Numbered from the stretch's first letter, positions 33,826 through 46,075 are shown. The stretch: DNA of 64,000 nt from Homalodisca vitripennis (GCF_021130785.1 NC_060213.1:66693001-66757000); one strand, 5' to 3'. Numbers and translations: made by a program. The notes: generated from the sequence alone by a model not told the origin.

Positions 33826-34828
33826 ATGGAAAATGATTTGATTCACTGTCACAAATGTAAAAAGAAAACGAAAAATATAGATTTTAAGATTGTTCAAACT
33901 CAAAACGGATTGTATAGAATTGTAGCAAAATGTTCAAAATGTAAGACAAATAAGAGTAAGTTTATAAAGAATCCAAATGACAAACAAGCAAAGAAAGAAT
34001 TGAAGAATAAAGAAGAGATAGAAATTGAAGCTAGAGAAATTCATGCACCAGTACGAAAAAAGTTTAAATAGAGAAAAATTATAACGTTAGGAATTGACGA
34101 TTTATGGCCAGCAGATTTAGTTTTAATGTCTAACTATTCAGATCAAAATGATGGATTTAAGTATATGTTAAATGTTATTGATACTTTCTCAAAATATGCT
34201 TGGTCAAGAGCTATCAAAAGAAAAAACGGCAAGGATGTTTCAAAAGCTTTCGAAGATATAGTAAAAGATGCGATAAATATCAGACATAAACCTCCAAACC
34301 TACTTCATACAGATAAGGGTTTAGAGTTTAAAAATAAAGAATTTAATGATGTTTTGAGGAAATATAACATTAAGATTTATCATACTGAAAACGAAGAGAA
34401 ATCAAGTATTGTAGAGAGATATAACAGAACTCAAAATGAAAGAAATTTTTGAGATTAATAAAAACTTTAAATGGATCGATATTCTTCAAAAAATAGTCAA
34501 AAATTATAATGATACGGTTCACAGTACGATCAAAATGAAACCGAAAGACGTAGATAAAGATGCAGAAAAGGAGTTATTAGAGACAGTTTTCAAGTATATT
34601 CCACCATAAATTCACACAAAAACTAAATTTAAAGTCAATGATCATGTAAGAATTGTTAGTAAAAAACAAAGATTTTCAAAGAAATATAAGAACAATTGGT
34701 CAAGAGAAATCTTTGTGATTTATCAAATTAATAACACAGATCCTGTAACTTATAGTATAAAAGATTTAAATAATGAAGAAATAACCGGAAAGTTTTATGA
34801 ATATGAATTGAGAAAGTCAAAGCTATAA
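33826..34828 (+). pseudogene. retrovirus-like integrase, decayed (copy B)
   Basis: N-terminal zinc ribbon intact (HCHKCKKKTKN ... CSKCKTNKSKF). The core has DLWPADLV, LHTDKGLEFKNKEF and SSIVERYNRT, covering the DDE triad. One stop (TAG at 34069) follows the basic linker, a deletion near 34440 shifts the frame, and a TAA occurs near 34606. The C-terminal domain (DHVRIVSKKQ ... NWSREIFVIYQIN) remains readable to 34828. Confidence 0.87.
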
Positions 34829-34830
34829 AA

Positions 34831-34849
34831 CATTTTTTCTATATAAATG
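34831..34849 (+). promoter_or_regulatory. shared start motif, zinc-finger gene 1 (copy B)
   Basis: TTTTTTCTATATAAATGG ends in the start codon and is identical to the copy A counterpart. Confidence 0.55.
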
Positions 34850-35229
34850 GAGGCTCAAAAGACGTGTACAATTTGTCAAGAATATAAATATTTTGAAGAA
34901 TTTCATAAAAATAAGACTAAAAATGAGGAATAGGGTCTATGTGTAAAGATTGTCGTAGTAAATATGAGAGAGAACTATACGATAAAATAGAAAAATTTAC
35001 GTTAGAAGAGAAAAAATGTTGCGTTTTTAAAGAAATTAAGGATATTTCTAAATTTTACGATTGGCATTATAGTAAAGATAAAAAACATGCACATTGTAAA
35101 GATTGTGCTAAAAGAATTATTCAAAAAAGTCAAAATAAACCGACTCTTTGCGAGTGTGGACGAATCATTCAATGGTTACCTTATCTTCAAAAACATTTAC
35201 AAACAAAATATCATAATTTGAGAGTTTAG
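34847..35229 (+). pseudogene. Cys-rich zinc-finger protein 1, frameshifted (copy B)
   Basis: Begins MEAQKTCTICQEY. A TAG and frame change near 34930 break it; from 34939 it reads CKDCRSKYERELYDKIEKF and on to CECGRIIQWLPYLQKHLQTK. Four C-x2-C pairs as in the family. One Cys of the second block is lost (CCVFKE instead of C-x2-C). Function unknown. Confidence 0.7.
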
Positions 35230-35275
35230 TAACATTTATTAACATTTTCATCGTGTAATAATTTTTTCTATATAA

Positions 35276-35655
35276 ATTGAGTCTCAAAAGAAATGTACAA
35301 AGTGTCAAGAATTTTATAAGGAAAAGAATAGAAAAGACGGATTGTACTGTTATTGTAAGGATCGTGATAAAATATACGAAAGAGAATTATATGATAAATT
35401 GGACAAATTAACTTTAGAAGAGAAAAAGTGTTACTTTTGTAAAGAAATTAAAAATATTTCTGAATTTAATAACTGGCAGTATAGTAAAGATAAAAAAGAT
35501 GCTTTTTGCAAAGACTGTGCTAAAAAGATTTTCAGCAAAAGTTATAAAAACGAAACGCCTTGTGAATATAACAAAAAAATCTACAATGGTTACCTAGTTA
35601 TGCTAAACATTTACAAACAAAATATAATAAATCGAGAGTTTTTAGTAAAATTTAG
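35276..35655 (+). pseudogene. Cys-rich zinc-finger protein 2, start codon lost (copy B)
   Basis: Homologue of 60825-61160. The expected ATG in CTATATAAATGG is ATT here, and an early deletion follows. The body from 35342 reads CYFCKEIKNISEFNNWQYSK and CKDCAKKIF. A further frame change near 35570 disrupts the CEYEKKI end. The 3' end overlaps the Bro-N gene 3' end by 14 bp, tail to tail, as in copy C. Confidence 0.7.
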
Positions 35656-36452
35656 AAACATTTTCATCGTGTATTTTAGATATTCTATAAATCAGTCGAG
35701 ATTCTGTCATATTTGTGATAAAATGATTTCCGTTGTATAAAATATTTAAAGATTCTTTCATTTGATTGTAAATATTTATACTATTTGGATCTCCATGTCT
35801 TAATAAAATTTCCATTTCTGGGTAATCAATTGCAAGTTCTTTCAATCTTTTTGGTATTTCTCTCTTTTGAGCTCTGATAACGTAATAAGGATATTCCCAC
35901 ATGTGATTCTTTTTAATTAATACAAAACATGGTGTTTTTTCTTATCAAAATCTTTACAAACAAGGTCTGGTTTCATTAAGTCAATTTTTACACTTTGTTT
36001 TGCGATTATTTCCGTTTTTATTTCATCTTTAATTTGCAAGTGTTTAACTTCATCCTCTAAATATTTAATCTTGTTTTCAAGTTTGTACTCATCAAATTTA
36101 CGAATGCTTGGTAAAACCTCTTCTAAAACCCAATCTTGAAACATTTCTGCTATCTTCGTTTTTGATTTCAGTATTAAAGAATATATGCCCGGTTCATTAA
36201 GGAAAATAGTGTTTTTTTGAAAGTTTGAAGGTAAGAACGATTCGTTCCCCCCTTCTGAATCTATGTTTTCAAAGCTTATTTTATATTTTTCTTTAAATGA
36301 TCTCTAATTGCTTTCAACGTGTTTTTAAATTCCAATAATTCTGCAATATCTTTTGCTTTTAACCAAAATTCATTATTTTCGTCAACAATTGTAAAGATAT
36401 GTTTGTTTTCAAATCTAAGTTGATTATTGAGTAGGTCTACAACTGACTCCAT
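35642..36452 (-). pseudogene. Bro-N family protein with DUF3627-like C-terminus, decayed (copy B)
   Basis: Start ATG at 36452 in TCTATTTAAATGG. The Bro-N part is broken near 36300 and 36170. The coiled-coil segment reads KFDEYKLENKIKYLEDEVKH. The C-terminal domain ends YRISKIHDENVSKFY. A frameshift near 35910 separates the last two parts. Bro-N proteins bind DNA in baculoviruses and other large DNA viruses. The intact homologue is 60029-60838. Confidence 0.8.
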
Positions 36453-36479
36453 TTAAATAGAAAAAATTTAAACAGTAAT

Positions 36480-36679
36480 TTTTATTTTGAGATTAAAGTC
36501 CAGATTCATTGATAAAAACAGTGTCAGGATGAAGATTGTTAAGGGGCCATTCGAATAGACCCTTGTTTTTTTAAGTAAAAATATTGAATTTAGTCATCAT
36601 CATCAACATTTAATTTATTTGCGTTTTTTGTTTTTTTATAACCTATATAAATTTTCTAATATAAACGTGTAATAATCTC
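36480..36679. other. deletion junction in copy B
   Basis: Where copies A and C carry the jelly-roll-like and ATPase genes, copy B has only a second small Bro-N fragment (about 36495-36575, the segment for HPDTIFINESG) and then a sequence like the end of the ATPase region of copy C. Confidence 0.6.
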
Positions 36680-36786
36680 GTACGTTTTCACGTTCCACGT
36701 TCACGTTTTCACGTTCCACGTTAACATTTTTACGTTCCACGTTCACATTTTCGCGTTCCACGTTCACGTTTTACGTTCCAAGTTTC
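36680..36786. repeat. ACGT-rich minisatellite (copy B)
   Basis: Units of ACGTTCCACGTTCACGTTTT type, as in copies A and C, directly upstream of the PLA2-domain gene. Confidence 0.85.
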
Positions 36787-36803
36787 AAAATTTTTCTAAT
36801 TAA

Positions 36804-37835
36804 ATGGTGAACGTAACTTCTGAAGAAGCGAAAAAACTTGATCAAATCGAAAAGAAATTAATCGAAGAATTTAAAGAACAGATTAGAATTGATGAAAAAG
36901 AACAAGCATTTCTTCAACAAATTAATCAACCTGTAACTTCTGCAATTAAAAATGTTGAAGGTAAAATTGAAAATGTTTTAAAACAAAATAAAAATATGAT
37001 GGATTTGGTTCAAGTTGTACGACAATTTGCTGATATTTCGATTCCAGAATCTGAAGTAGAAGAATTTGAATTACCAAAACTACCATCTTCTACACCATGT
37101 AGACCCCGAATCATTGAAGATTCTACAATAGTTGAACCAATAAATCCTGGGACAACGGATATAATAATTGGTGAAATTGGTAAAAAATTCCTTCCTAGAG
37201 CAAAGGATGATAAATTTGGTTTGTATTGGGATAGAAAAAAGAAATGTTTTATGATTGGAAATTTACCCGTTAATTTAGAACATAATGATATAATTATTAA
37301 TGAAAAAACGTTTGAAAGTACTCAAGGATTGTGGAGATTAATAACAGACAATGATGTTCCAAAAGAAGATTTATATTCTGAAGAAGATTTACAAAATTAT
37401 ACTGAAATTTTATGGAAGTCTAATTCAATTTACAAAAATAATGATCCATCCACTAAAACACCTAAGTCAAGTAGAGGTAAAAAATATATGAATTTAATTA
37501 AAGGAATTTGGGAAAAACGAATCGAAGGATCAGGTGTAAGAAAATACAGTGATAATAAGATTGAGTACAGATATATCGACGATTTGACAAAACTTGATGG
37601 AATTATTAATTATATTTATGCTCAAGAAAAGGCTGGAAATAACAATTTTTTGAACGAAAAGAAAGCGATTAAAGATTTTATTTCGAACACACTTGATGAA
37701 ATGATTGAAAAACCTGATGGAAATAAATATTTAAAACGAATTTTGCCGGCAATAAGTTCATCTATGATTGAGGGTAGTGGACTTTTGAATGATTTTATCA
37801 ACAATTTACCTTTTGAATTATATAAAAGATATTGA
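36804..37835 (+). pseudogene. PLA2-domain virion protein, 3'-truncated (copy B)
   Basis: Open for 343 codons. N-terminal coiled-coil region (KKLDQIEKKLIEEFKEQ), a Pro-rich linker, a conserved domain (FGLYWDRKKKCFMIGNLPVN ... STQGLWRLITDNDVP), PKSSRGKKYMNLIKGIW, and a helical part up to IEGSGLLNDFINNLPFELY. The last codons (KRY) are foreign sequence; the PLA2 motif that follows in copies A and C is missing because copy B ends here. This is the best reading of the N-terminal domain in the window. Confidence 0.8.
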
Positions 37836-38389
37836 AAGATATTGTATAATATAAATACGATTTAAAGTAATGATTAGATATCCATTGGAAGCAGAAATTT
37901 TGTATATGTAGCCAGAAACGCCAAGTTACCAACATGAACAATACCATAAGGAAAGAGTTCAAAATGGACATAATAATTATTAATACAGTGAGTAATAATA
38001 AAACCTTCTAATACAATTAATAAACATTAATTTATGAACTTGTCTTAAAAATTTGTAAAATATTAAACTTATCTGAACTCATCTTTCTACAAATTGTTAT
38101 TATCCTAAATTGGTTGATCATGCCATAGCCTGCTTAAAGATTGTTGTCACTGTTGCTGTTTTATAGTACTCGTATAATAAATTAGATTTCGTGTAAATAA
38201 AATCAGGTCATTATACCAAATTTGGTGATCAAACAATAGGTTTCCATAACATAATAATCAATTATTAGATTGAATACAGGCGTCAAGTACATTCAAGTGC
38301 AATTCCTTTGCAGTTATTGCTATTTAATTGTATAACAGAACTGGGGGCTTAATTTTATTCTGGTTTTCAATAGTTTTCAATAATTTTTA
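37821..38389. other. AT-rich sequence beyond the copy B breakpoint
   Basis: No gene. It may be the 3' untranslated end of the minus-strand LINE relic at 38390-39000, in which case that LINE inserted at, or recombined with, copy B. Confidence 0.4.
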
Positions 38390-39000
38390 TCCTAGCAACT
38401 CAACATGAACTCTTCAACGGAGTAAAACGCCTTTGACACCAGGAGGTGTTTTAATCGAGATTTGAATAGTTTAGAATCAATGAGATGTTTTATTCCCTCA
38501 GGCAGCTTGTTTATCAGTTTACACCAACTTGGGACGGCAAGTGTTCAAATGCACTCGTTCTATGTTGTACAATCCAAAAGTTGTCCCTGCCTCTTGTCTC
38601 GTATTGGTGGACGTCACTGCCTTGGACTAACTCGCATTTGAGTCGACAGTATAGAACGACGTCGAGAATATAGAGACAGGGTAAAGTTAACAATCAAAGC
38701 TCTCTGAAGGCATCTTTACACGACTCTCTGAAATTCAATTTGTAAATAATTCTGATAGCTTTCTTTTGAGCTCTAAATACTCCTTCGAATTTGTATCTAG
38801 AACAGCTGTCCCACAGTCTCAAACCGTAAGAGAAATATGGATGTATCAGGCTAAAGTAGGCCGTTTTTAATACATCAATAGAACAGAATTTTGCAAGGTT
38901 ACGCAAAACGTAAATGCCAGAAGCAACCTTGGAACGGATGCTGTCAATGTGAAAGTCCCATGTCAGTCCTCGATCAAGGTACATTCCAAGGAACATATGT
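38390..39000 (-). pseudogene. LINE ORF2 C-terminal fragment
   Basis: The open stretch 38694-38996 reads FLGMYLDRGLTWDFHIDSI, then VLKTAYFSLIHPYFSYGLRL and AQKKAIRIIYKL, the thumb region after the RT domain in Jockey/CR1-type LINEs. After a frameshift it continues to about 38400 with [12 protein letters not shown] and FKSRLKHLL, the usual end of ORF2. The 5' part is absent, as expected for 5'-truncated LINE insertion. Confidence 0.75.
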
Positions 39001-39459
39001 CGGCACTGGTGTAATTTAATATAAAAATCAACGGATCGTGTAAATTAGGCTCTGTTTTAAATCGTCTAATTTTACTTTAGATTTTAATGACGTATTTTAG
39101 CCTTTATATATTTTTTTAATTGATTTTTAATATTGATTTATTGTATGAAATCAGCTCATTATTTTACACATTTTGCTATAAGGGTAGAGTGACATAAGCT
39201 AAATCTACATAGCCCCATTTAGTCTACTTTACAAAATTCAGGTAACATATGGGCTTGCTTGAGACAATGAAATGTTTTCATAGTAAAAAATTGCAATAAA
39301 AATGGAAAATCCCACAAAATAAAGAGTCAGAATATATGAATCAATATTTTGTAGAAATGGAAAATGAATGTACAGTTCACTAAACTGAGACAAACATATT
39401 TAAAAAGAAGTGACAGCTTAATCTGTAAAATACTTTTCCAATACCGGTGTATGATATTA

Positions 39460-40850
39460 AAACAGCTACGAATGAATTTAAAACTGGAGCAACTGGCATG
39501 AATCCATCACGCACATGGTGAATGAATTATTATTAAGTGGAAAATTTCCAAAATATGGAAAACTAACATTGTGTGGCCCCTACCAAAGATGACTGCACCT
39601 AAAAGTGCCTATCAGTTACGACCCATACAATTATTTCCAGCCTTGTCAAAGAATCTGGAAAAGACCGCCTTGCGCCTAATAGTTGTTTACACGAAGCATG
39701 AACAAATATTACCAAACAGATAATCTAGGTTTATAATAAACCGTAGCTCATGCACTGCCCTAGTGAATCTATTTAATTGATGAAAAGCACTTGGGAAAAT
39801 AAATATCTTTAGTGTTTATTATTATTATGTTATTATTTTCAGGGTTTTATCACTACAAATCATACATTTCTGATTGTTAAAATCTATTTCCTTGGGTTTG
39901 GCAAACATTCTATTGAGTGGGCCACGACTTGTTTAGAAGAGAGATAACAGGTTGCTAGGTTGGTAGGTGGAATTCAGCTGCACTAGCACAACATCGTACA
40001 GTTCCTCAATGAAGCTGCCTAGGTCCTATGTTATTTAATATGTATACCTCGGCCCCCCTCCCTAAAAATTTGTGTGTAGAAATGCATTATCTATCAATAT
40101 CAGATATCTGTGAGCTCACTTGTCATATGATTCGGAACTAATCGAAGAGACTGTTGTTGTGATCTTGAACGTGAATCCACCTGTTCAGTCAATAATGGAA
40201 TTAAAATAAATATTGAGAAATTGTATGTACTTCATCTGGCACCCCAAAATGTTGTATATGATCCATTGAGAGTGGCTTGAGTATTGAAATTTGCGATGAG
40301 TGCTTGTTGCTTACTACTAAAGAAAAAACCTTAGGTGTTATACTTGACAATGACTTTACATTTTCTGAATACTTCATTCACTCAATTCAGCTATGTAGTT
40401 ACAGCTCATGCATAGTCACTGCTTCTTTCAGTATTCTTTTATTGCTATCCTTCTTATAGCAACAGCATATTAAGGGAGGATACCAATAGAATTCAGAGAT
40501 TACTAAATACAGAATTACGCTATCTGTTCAATTTGAAACGTTTTACACATGTGTCCTCCTATCGGCTTGATGCTAATGTGCTTAAAATCTAATTATGTGA
40601 GGATATTGACCAAAAGCATGATGCATAAAATTTTAGAGCTGGAGAGCCGCAGTGCTTGTGCGAGAAAATGCGATTCCGGAATCAGATATACCAGTAAAGC
40701 ACACGCCATGATAAACAGTTTCCCTGCCGAAAAGTGAGACTGGAGGTGGGCAGGAGAAGCTTCTCTCATAATGTCCTTCTTGAATGTTCAAATAATCCTT
40801 AGAGTTTAAAATTTAAGAGCCATTTAAAAGGCGTTGTACTTGTCTAGATG
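39460..40850 (+). pseudogene. decayed LINE ORF2 fragment
   Basis: Pieces in several frames follow the LINE RT order: LLSGKFPK and IVWPLPK near 39530, a LRPIQLFPALSK-like block near 39620, SCTALVNLFN near 39755, LGVILDNDFTFSEYFIHSIQ near 40330, a RIQRLLN/RYLFNLKRFTH block near 40490, and a C-terminal FKSHLKG near 40820. All catalytic blocks are interrupted by stops. A different and older element than the LINE at 50629. Confidence 0.65.
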
Positions 40851-41943
40851 ATAGAGATTACTTATTTTTATGTAGTAAATAACCGTTACCTGCGGCTTTA
40901 CCCGCAATTATTAAATCAAATTCCGTAGCTTACTTAGACGAAACACTTATGATGTAATATCATGGTCCCCTATGATCTTTTTCAAATGTACGATCAGGTA
41001 CATATTACTGTAGTGATTATTGTTAGACGATCAGAGGTTGCGAGACTTCAAGATATGCGTGTATAGGAGCATTTCTGGTTAAAATGAAGTATAATTCCGA
41101 TGACACAGCTGAGTTTGCCTTGTTGCCTCGATCAATAAAATATAATATTAGTCTAGAAAAACTACTTTGTTAAAAAATACTCACTTATTTTTAGCTTCTT
41201 TCAAGGCCAGCTGGTATCCTTTGTTCTCCCTTGAAGCGGGAGCAAGTTCACTCTACTTACTTGTAGAGGAGGATCTCCGCTAGCTGTTACGCACGACCAT
41301 GTAAGTATGGTTGGTGGTCCAGGCACTCAGCTGATGAATAAAATTTACAATCCAGAAACAGAGCTGTAGAGCGCTAAGTTTCTTCATATCTACGTGTACA
41401 CTATGTTAATGCGGAACGTTAAATATTTACTTGAATATATAAACACAATATATCATCTACTGTATTATCAATGTGGAAAAGATTACACGTGGAGGTGATT
41501 GCAACGGCAAAAATTGTATAATATAAGGGTATGATTCACATCTCCTCTGTTCTCTCTACCAACGTTTTACAAATGCATGCGGTAAAAACTTTGAATATTC
41601 TTGATATTTAACTATTTCTTGACGATACTCTCTCAAATGTTTGTCCACTTATATCGCCATCTATACATAACAGTTTGAATTTCCTTTCAAAATTGAAATA
41701 TCTTGCATAATATTAATCATTACATGCTGTAAAACTTAAATTAGTTTCTAATGTTTTATTTACCAGAATTTCTTTTTTAACGTCTATGTCATAGTTTATT
41801 AATTGTATTTAGAGGTTTATTTTATTCGTGTTTTATTTTACTAATTCGATTTGTAATTCTTATTTTTTATATTTCCAATTTTACATAGAAACTCTGCATG
41901 CTTTTCGACTTTAATGTAAGTTGTTGATGACACTCTATCATGG

Positions 41944-42000
<57 letters not shown>
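40851..42000. other. intergenic DNA ending in an (AT)n run
   Basis: No supported gene. A perfect (AT)n microsatellite at about 41948-42000 borders the Penelope-like element. Confidence 0.5.
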
Positions 42001-42004
<4 letters not shown>

Positions 42005-45000
42005 TCTTTAATGCCAATCGGCTTCAACACTCTTCTAAGTACTTTAAAGTATACACAAAAACAGAAACAAAAATTCAGTGCTTATGTTTAATTTTTGAGT
42101 TCACAGAACCCTTCATCAGAACCACACTGAGTTAAAACATATAAACAGAGCTCAAACCAAGAACAATATTTATAACCAAAATACAATTTTTACAAAATAA
42201 ATACCACAAATAACAAAATTCCAATCAAGTGGGTGTAGAATATTTGAAAATGTTTACATAGAACTAAAAATGTTTTTGTTATAAAAAGTAAAAGCGAATC
42301 ATCTTAGGTTCAACCCGTCTGGTTGCCTTGATTTTAAATTCATTGATGTTCGATTTCAACATTTCTTAAATTTATCAGATTGGTATTTTGATTGGGGTTT
42401 GGCTCTAAATGGTTAATTCCTTTTAGTCTGAAGCAATTTTCAAGTTTATTTTGATTGTGTTGAATTGCATGAGCAGATAATGGTCTCTCACAATTTTGAT
42501 GAACAACATCAAATCGATGATTGGTGATTCTCACTCTTAATGGAGTGATGGTTTTTCCAATATAGTCTTTGGAACAGAATTTACAGGTTAGTTGATAAAT
42601 TATGTTTTTTGTAGTGCAATCAATCTTACCTTCAATAGGATTTCTTTTTCAGTTGTGCTACTTTTAAACGATTTACGATGTACTAAAATCTTACAAATGC
42701 CGCATCTTGGCTTGTTACAAGGATTGCACACGTTACATTTGATGTTATTACTTTTTGGATTGCCCTCATACTTTAATTTCCGTCTAGAGAGAATGTTTTG
42801 TAAATTTTGAGGTTTTTTAAAAATTACTTTGGGGGGCTTAGAAAAAAAATTTCTAGTTTCAGGCGAAGATTCCAAAAATAGGAAAAGAAATCTTTAGACT
42901 TTTGTTGATTTTATGAAGGCCAGGAAAATATTGGGTGATAAATTTAGGATCATTAGGATTAATAGCACTGTAAATATTTTTAGTTGCTCTGATTTGTCTA
43001 TCAACAAGATTTTATTGGATACCCCCTTTCAAAAAGTACATAGGACAGTCTGTTTATGTAGTTATGGAAGTCAGATTGATTGCTACAAAGGTTTTTTGCC
43101 ATTATTGATAAACTCTTGGGTATAGATTTTGTAATGTGAACTGGATGGCAGCTGGTGAAATGCAAATATTGAATTTTGTTACTGTCTTTGATTTTGTTTT
43201 CAAATTATGATTTTCAATAAATACATCAGTATGAAAGAATGTTACTGAATCTGGTGAGATAGACCATGTAAATTTTAAAATGCTAAATGTATTGAGATTA
43301 AAAAGAAAGTAGTTCAGTTCTTTGATACCACGCTGCCATATTGAAAAAATATCATCTATGTACCTGAACCAAATTAGACGTTTATAATTTTGACTGGTTA
43401 AAAAATTCTTTTCCAATAGTCCCATAAAAAGATTGGCATAAGAAGGAGCCATCCGTGTGCCCATAGCAGTTCCTTTTATTTTGAAGGTAATTTTGGTCTT
43501 AAAATTTAATAAGTTTGAGAATGAAATTAGTACTAGGTTTGGAATTGTTTGGGCGTGAATCAAGGTAATTTTGGGCAGCGCTGAGATCATCATCTGTAGG
43601 AATATTTGTTATACAAAGATTCTACATCGACAGTACACAATAAGACGTCGTCAGGCAAGGGTTGATTAATTAGAGCTAATTTAGTTAAAAAGTCATTAGT
43701 GTCCTTGATATAGGAAGGAAGTGTTCTTACAAACGGCTGCAAGATGTCGTCAACATAAGCAGATATCCTTTCCGTAGGGCATCTATAGCTGGAGATTATT
43801 GGCCTACCAGGAGGTAGTCTGGTAGGCTTGTGTGTTTTCGGTAAAGTGTAAAACACCGGAGGTCTAGTATATCTAGGTTTTAGTAGTTCAATGGCTTTCT
43901 GAGACAATCCCTCTTGAGGACCGTTGTTCATAAGGTAATTTTGGATTTGCTCATTATGTTGAGGAGAAGGATCTTCATCTGATTTCTCATACATTGATGT
44001 GTCATTCAGTTGTCTTTGTAATTCACCAATATAATCTAAAGAATTCATCAGAACGGTAGAGTTAACTTTTTCGCCTTTGTTTTCACGTAGTGATTTAATT
44101 GCTCTAAATTCATATTCAAATAAGTTTTTGATAGTATTTAACTTGTTAGGAAACGAGTAATTTGATAGATTGGCTAGGACGACGTTTATGAATTCTTCAA
44201 CAGGATGATTAGTTGGTAAAGGTGGAGGTTCCCAACCTGGATTTGTTTTGAATTTTGATAAACAGTCAGGAATTTTTCAGTTATATTTTGATTTCCTGTA
44301 TTTTGTACAGTAAAAAAAATACTTTAATCTTATACTGCGTGCACAATTAGGTGTATCCGTAACAAGTTTGAAGTGGTCAAATCTTGGTGTGGATGAAAAA
44401 GTCAGGCCCTTTTCTAATATCAATCTTTCGTGAACATTTGGCGAATAGTTAGACAGGTTTTCAATTCGCAAGGTTTCTTCATTGCTGTAGTTAAATGGAC
44501 GTAATTTGCAACTATGATTGTCAGACTGTAGTTGGTGGTTGTTATTGGATGAAGACTGTTGATTTGGCTTAATATCAATAGCATCCATGGTATTCTTGTA
44601 ATTTATGGTTTCAATAGAAGTTGTAGTTTTCAGAGGAGTGTTATCGGAAGAATTTGAAGGATGGTTATCGGAGGAATTGGAAGGGATTTCAAAGGAAGAC
44701 GTAAAAATTATTGGGAAGTTTGGAAGTAAATTTAGATTATCAAGAATGTTTTCAGTAGCACATGAAGATGTTTGTGGAAAGGTTTGTTGTGGAATACAAG
44801 GATAAGAATTTGAATTGATAGTGGGGAGTAGAGGTAAGTTATTTTTATCATCAGAAATTGAACTATTACCAGCACAAAAATTATGTGAAATTGGACTGTT
44901 ATTTTGGTATTTATCAGCTGAATTGCAATAGTTTTTAGAATTCGCTTGCAGATTTGACAGCTTGAGAAAGTAACGAATTGAATTTTTTAGATATAAATTT

Positions 45001-45460
45001 CTGTGAGTTTAATAATATTATATTAAGGTCATAAATTGCGTCTTGAATTCAAAACTAGATTAGTTAATTCAAAGCTAGTTTTTATGGCTAAACCAATAAC
45101 ACTACTGTGAATTTCAGGAGGAAGACCAGTTAGTGGAAATTTGCGTTGCAGGCCAGTGGCGTGAGATCTAAGGATAGGCAAGCTGTCAAAAACATGATGT
45201 GGCAATTTAACTTAGCACTTTTTTGGCGTAATATCTAAATTGTTGCAGATAAGAAGATTTATCTAGAAAATTGAAGTGGCTCGAGTTTCTGTTCATTGTT
45301 CACAAGGAGAAAAACACAATACCAGTAGGCTTATAGATCTTCTGTAATGCCAATTGGCTTGAATACTCTTCTAAGTACTTAATAATAATAAATAAATACC
45401 ATAAACAACAAGATTCAAATCAGCTGTGTGTAGAATATTTCTAAATGTTTACATAGAAGT
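42001..45460 (-). mobile_element. Penelope-like retroelement
   Basis: Minus-strand element with a Penelope-type RT and a GIY-YIG endonuclease. Its 3' end (42001-42260) recurs, diverged, at its 5' side (about 45330-45460) in the same orientation, like the tandem terminal repeats (pLTRs) of Penelope elements. An inverted copy of the 3' part follows at 45470-46075. It starts and ends near (AT)n runs, a common target. Ser/Asn-rich coding sequence extends upstream of the RT (to about 45000). Confidence 0.8.
42337..44588 (-). pseudogene. Penelope-like RT and GIY-YIG endonuclease, frameshifted
   Basis: N-terminal part 44588-44277 has LEKGLTFSSTPRFDHF, a Penelope signature. 44048-43590 has PPVFYTLPKTHKP, GRPIISSY and LLCTVDVESLY (RT motifs up to the first catalytic Asp). 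43593-43102 has GTAMGTRMAPSYANLFMG and FRYIDDIF (catalytic YIDD). The C-terminal GIY-YIG module lies at about 42610-42340: NIIYQLTCKFCSKDYIGKT, then R-x3-H and a PLSAHAIQHN block. Frame breaks occur near 44276, 43590 and 43100. Confidence 0.82.
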
Positions 45461-45469
45461 CCTATTAAA

Positions 45470-46075
45470 GGTAAGATTGATTGCACTACAAAAAACATAA
45501 TTTATCAACTAACCTGTATATTCTGTCCCAAAGACTATATTAGAAAAACCATCACTCCATTAAGAGTGAGAATGACCAATCATCGATTTCATGTTGTTCA
45601 TCAAAATTATGAGAGACCATCTACTCATGCGATTCAACACAATCAAAATAAATTAGAAAATTGCTTCAGCCTAAATGAAATTTACCATTTAGAGCCAAAC
45701 CCCAATCAAAATACCAATCAGATAAATTTAAGAAATGTTGAAATCGAACATCAATGAATTTCAAAATTAAGGCAACCAGTTGGGTTGAACCTAAGATGAT
45801 TCTCTTTTCATTTTTATAACAAAAACATTTTTATTTATATTTAAACATTTACAAATATTCTACACACAGCTGATTGGAATCTTGTTGGTTATGGTATTTA
45901 TTTGTTAACATTGTATTTTAGTTATATCTTTTGTTCTTGGTTTTAGTTCTGTTTATATGTTTTAATTCAGTGTGGTTCTGATGAAGGGTTCTGTGAACTC
46001 GAAAATTATACATGAGCACTGAATTTTTGTTTCTGTTTTCTGTATACTTTAAAGAACTTAGAAGAGTATATAATG
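45470..46075 (+). mobile_element. inverted partial copy of the Penelope-like element
   Basis: Plus-strand repeat of the GIY-YIG end and 3' untranslated region: IIYQLTC and DYIRKTITPLRVR, open at 45566-45757, with the catalytic-loop Gly changed (YIR for YIG). The 3' end carries the candidate hammerhead motif. Inverted partial copies at the 5' side are typical of Penelope elements. Confidence 0.75.
45963..46025 (+). ncRNA. candidate hammerhead ribozyme motif in Penelope 3' region
   Basis: AATTCAGTG (45963-45971) pairs perfectly with CACTGAATT (46017-46025) as a stem I. CTGATGA is at 45978-45984, stem II GGGTTC/GAACTC with loop TGT is at 45986-46000, and GAAA is at 46001-46004. Stem III and the cleavage triplet are not obvious, so activity is doubtful. 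The copy at 42080-42130 (minus) keeps CTGATGA but has AAAA for GAAA. Hammerhead motifs are known in Penelope-like elements. Confidence 0.45.

Larger units (their letters stand above)
29112..37820 (+). mobile_element. Maverick/Polinton-like element, copy B (truncated)
   Basis: Same family and gene order as copy A: terminal repeat, small 101-residue-type gene (-), polymerase, integrase, two zinc-finger genes, Bro-N gene (-), ACGT minisatellite, PLA2-domain gene. The jelly-roll-like and ATPase genes are missing between the Bro-N gene and the minisatellite, so an internal deletion has occurred. Homology stops inside the PLA2-domain gene at about 37820, before the PLA2 motif; everything downstream (protease, capsid, right terminal repeat) is lost. 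Confidence 0.88.

Noticed and set aside
40896..41400. Possible SINE or tRNA-like sequence
   Set aside because: No A/B boxes or cloverleaf could be identified with confidence.
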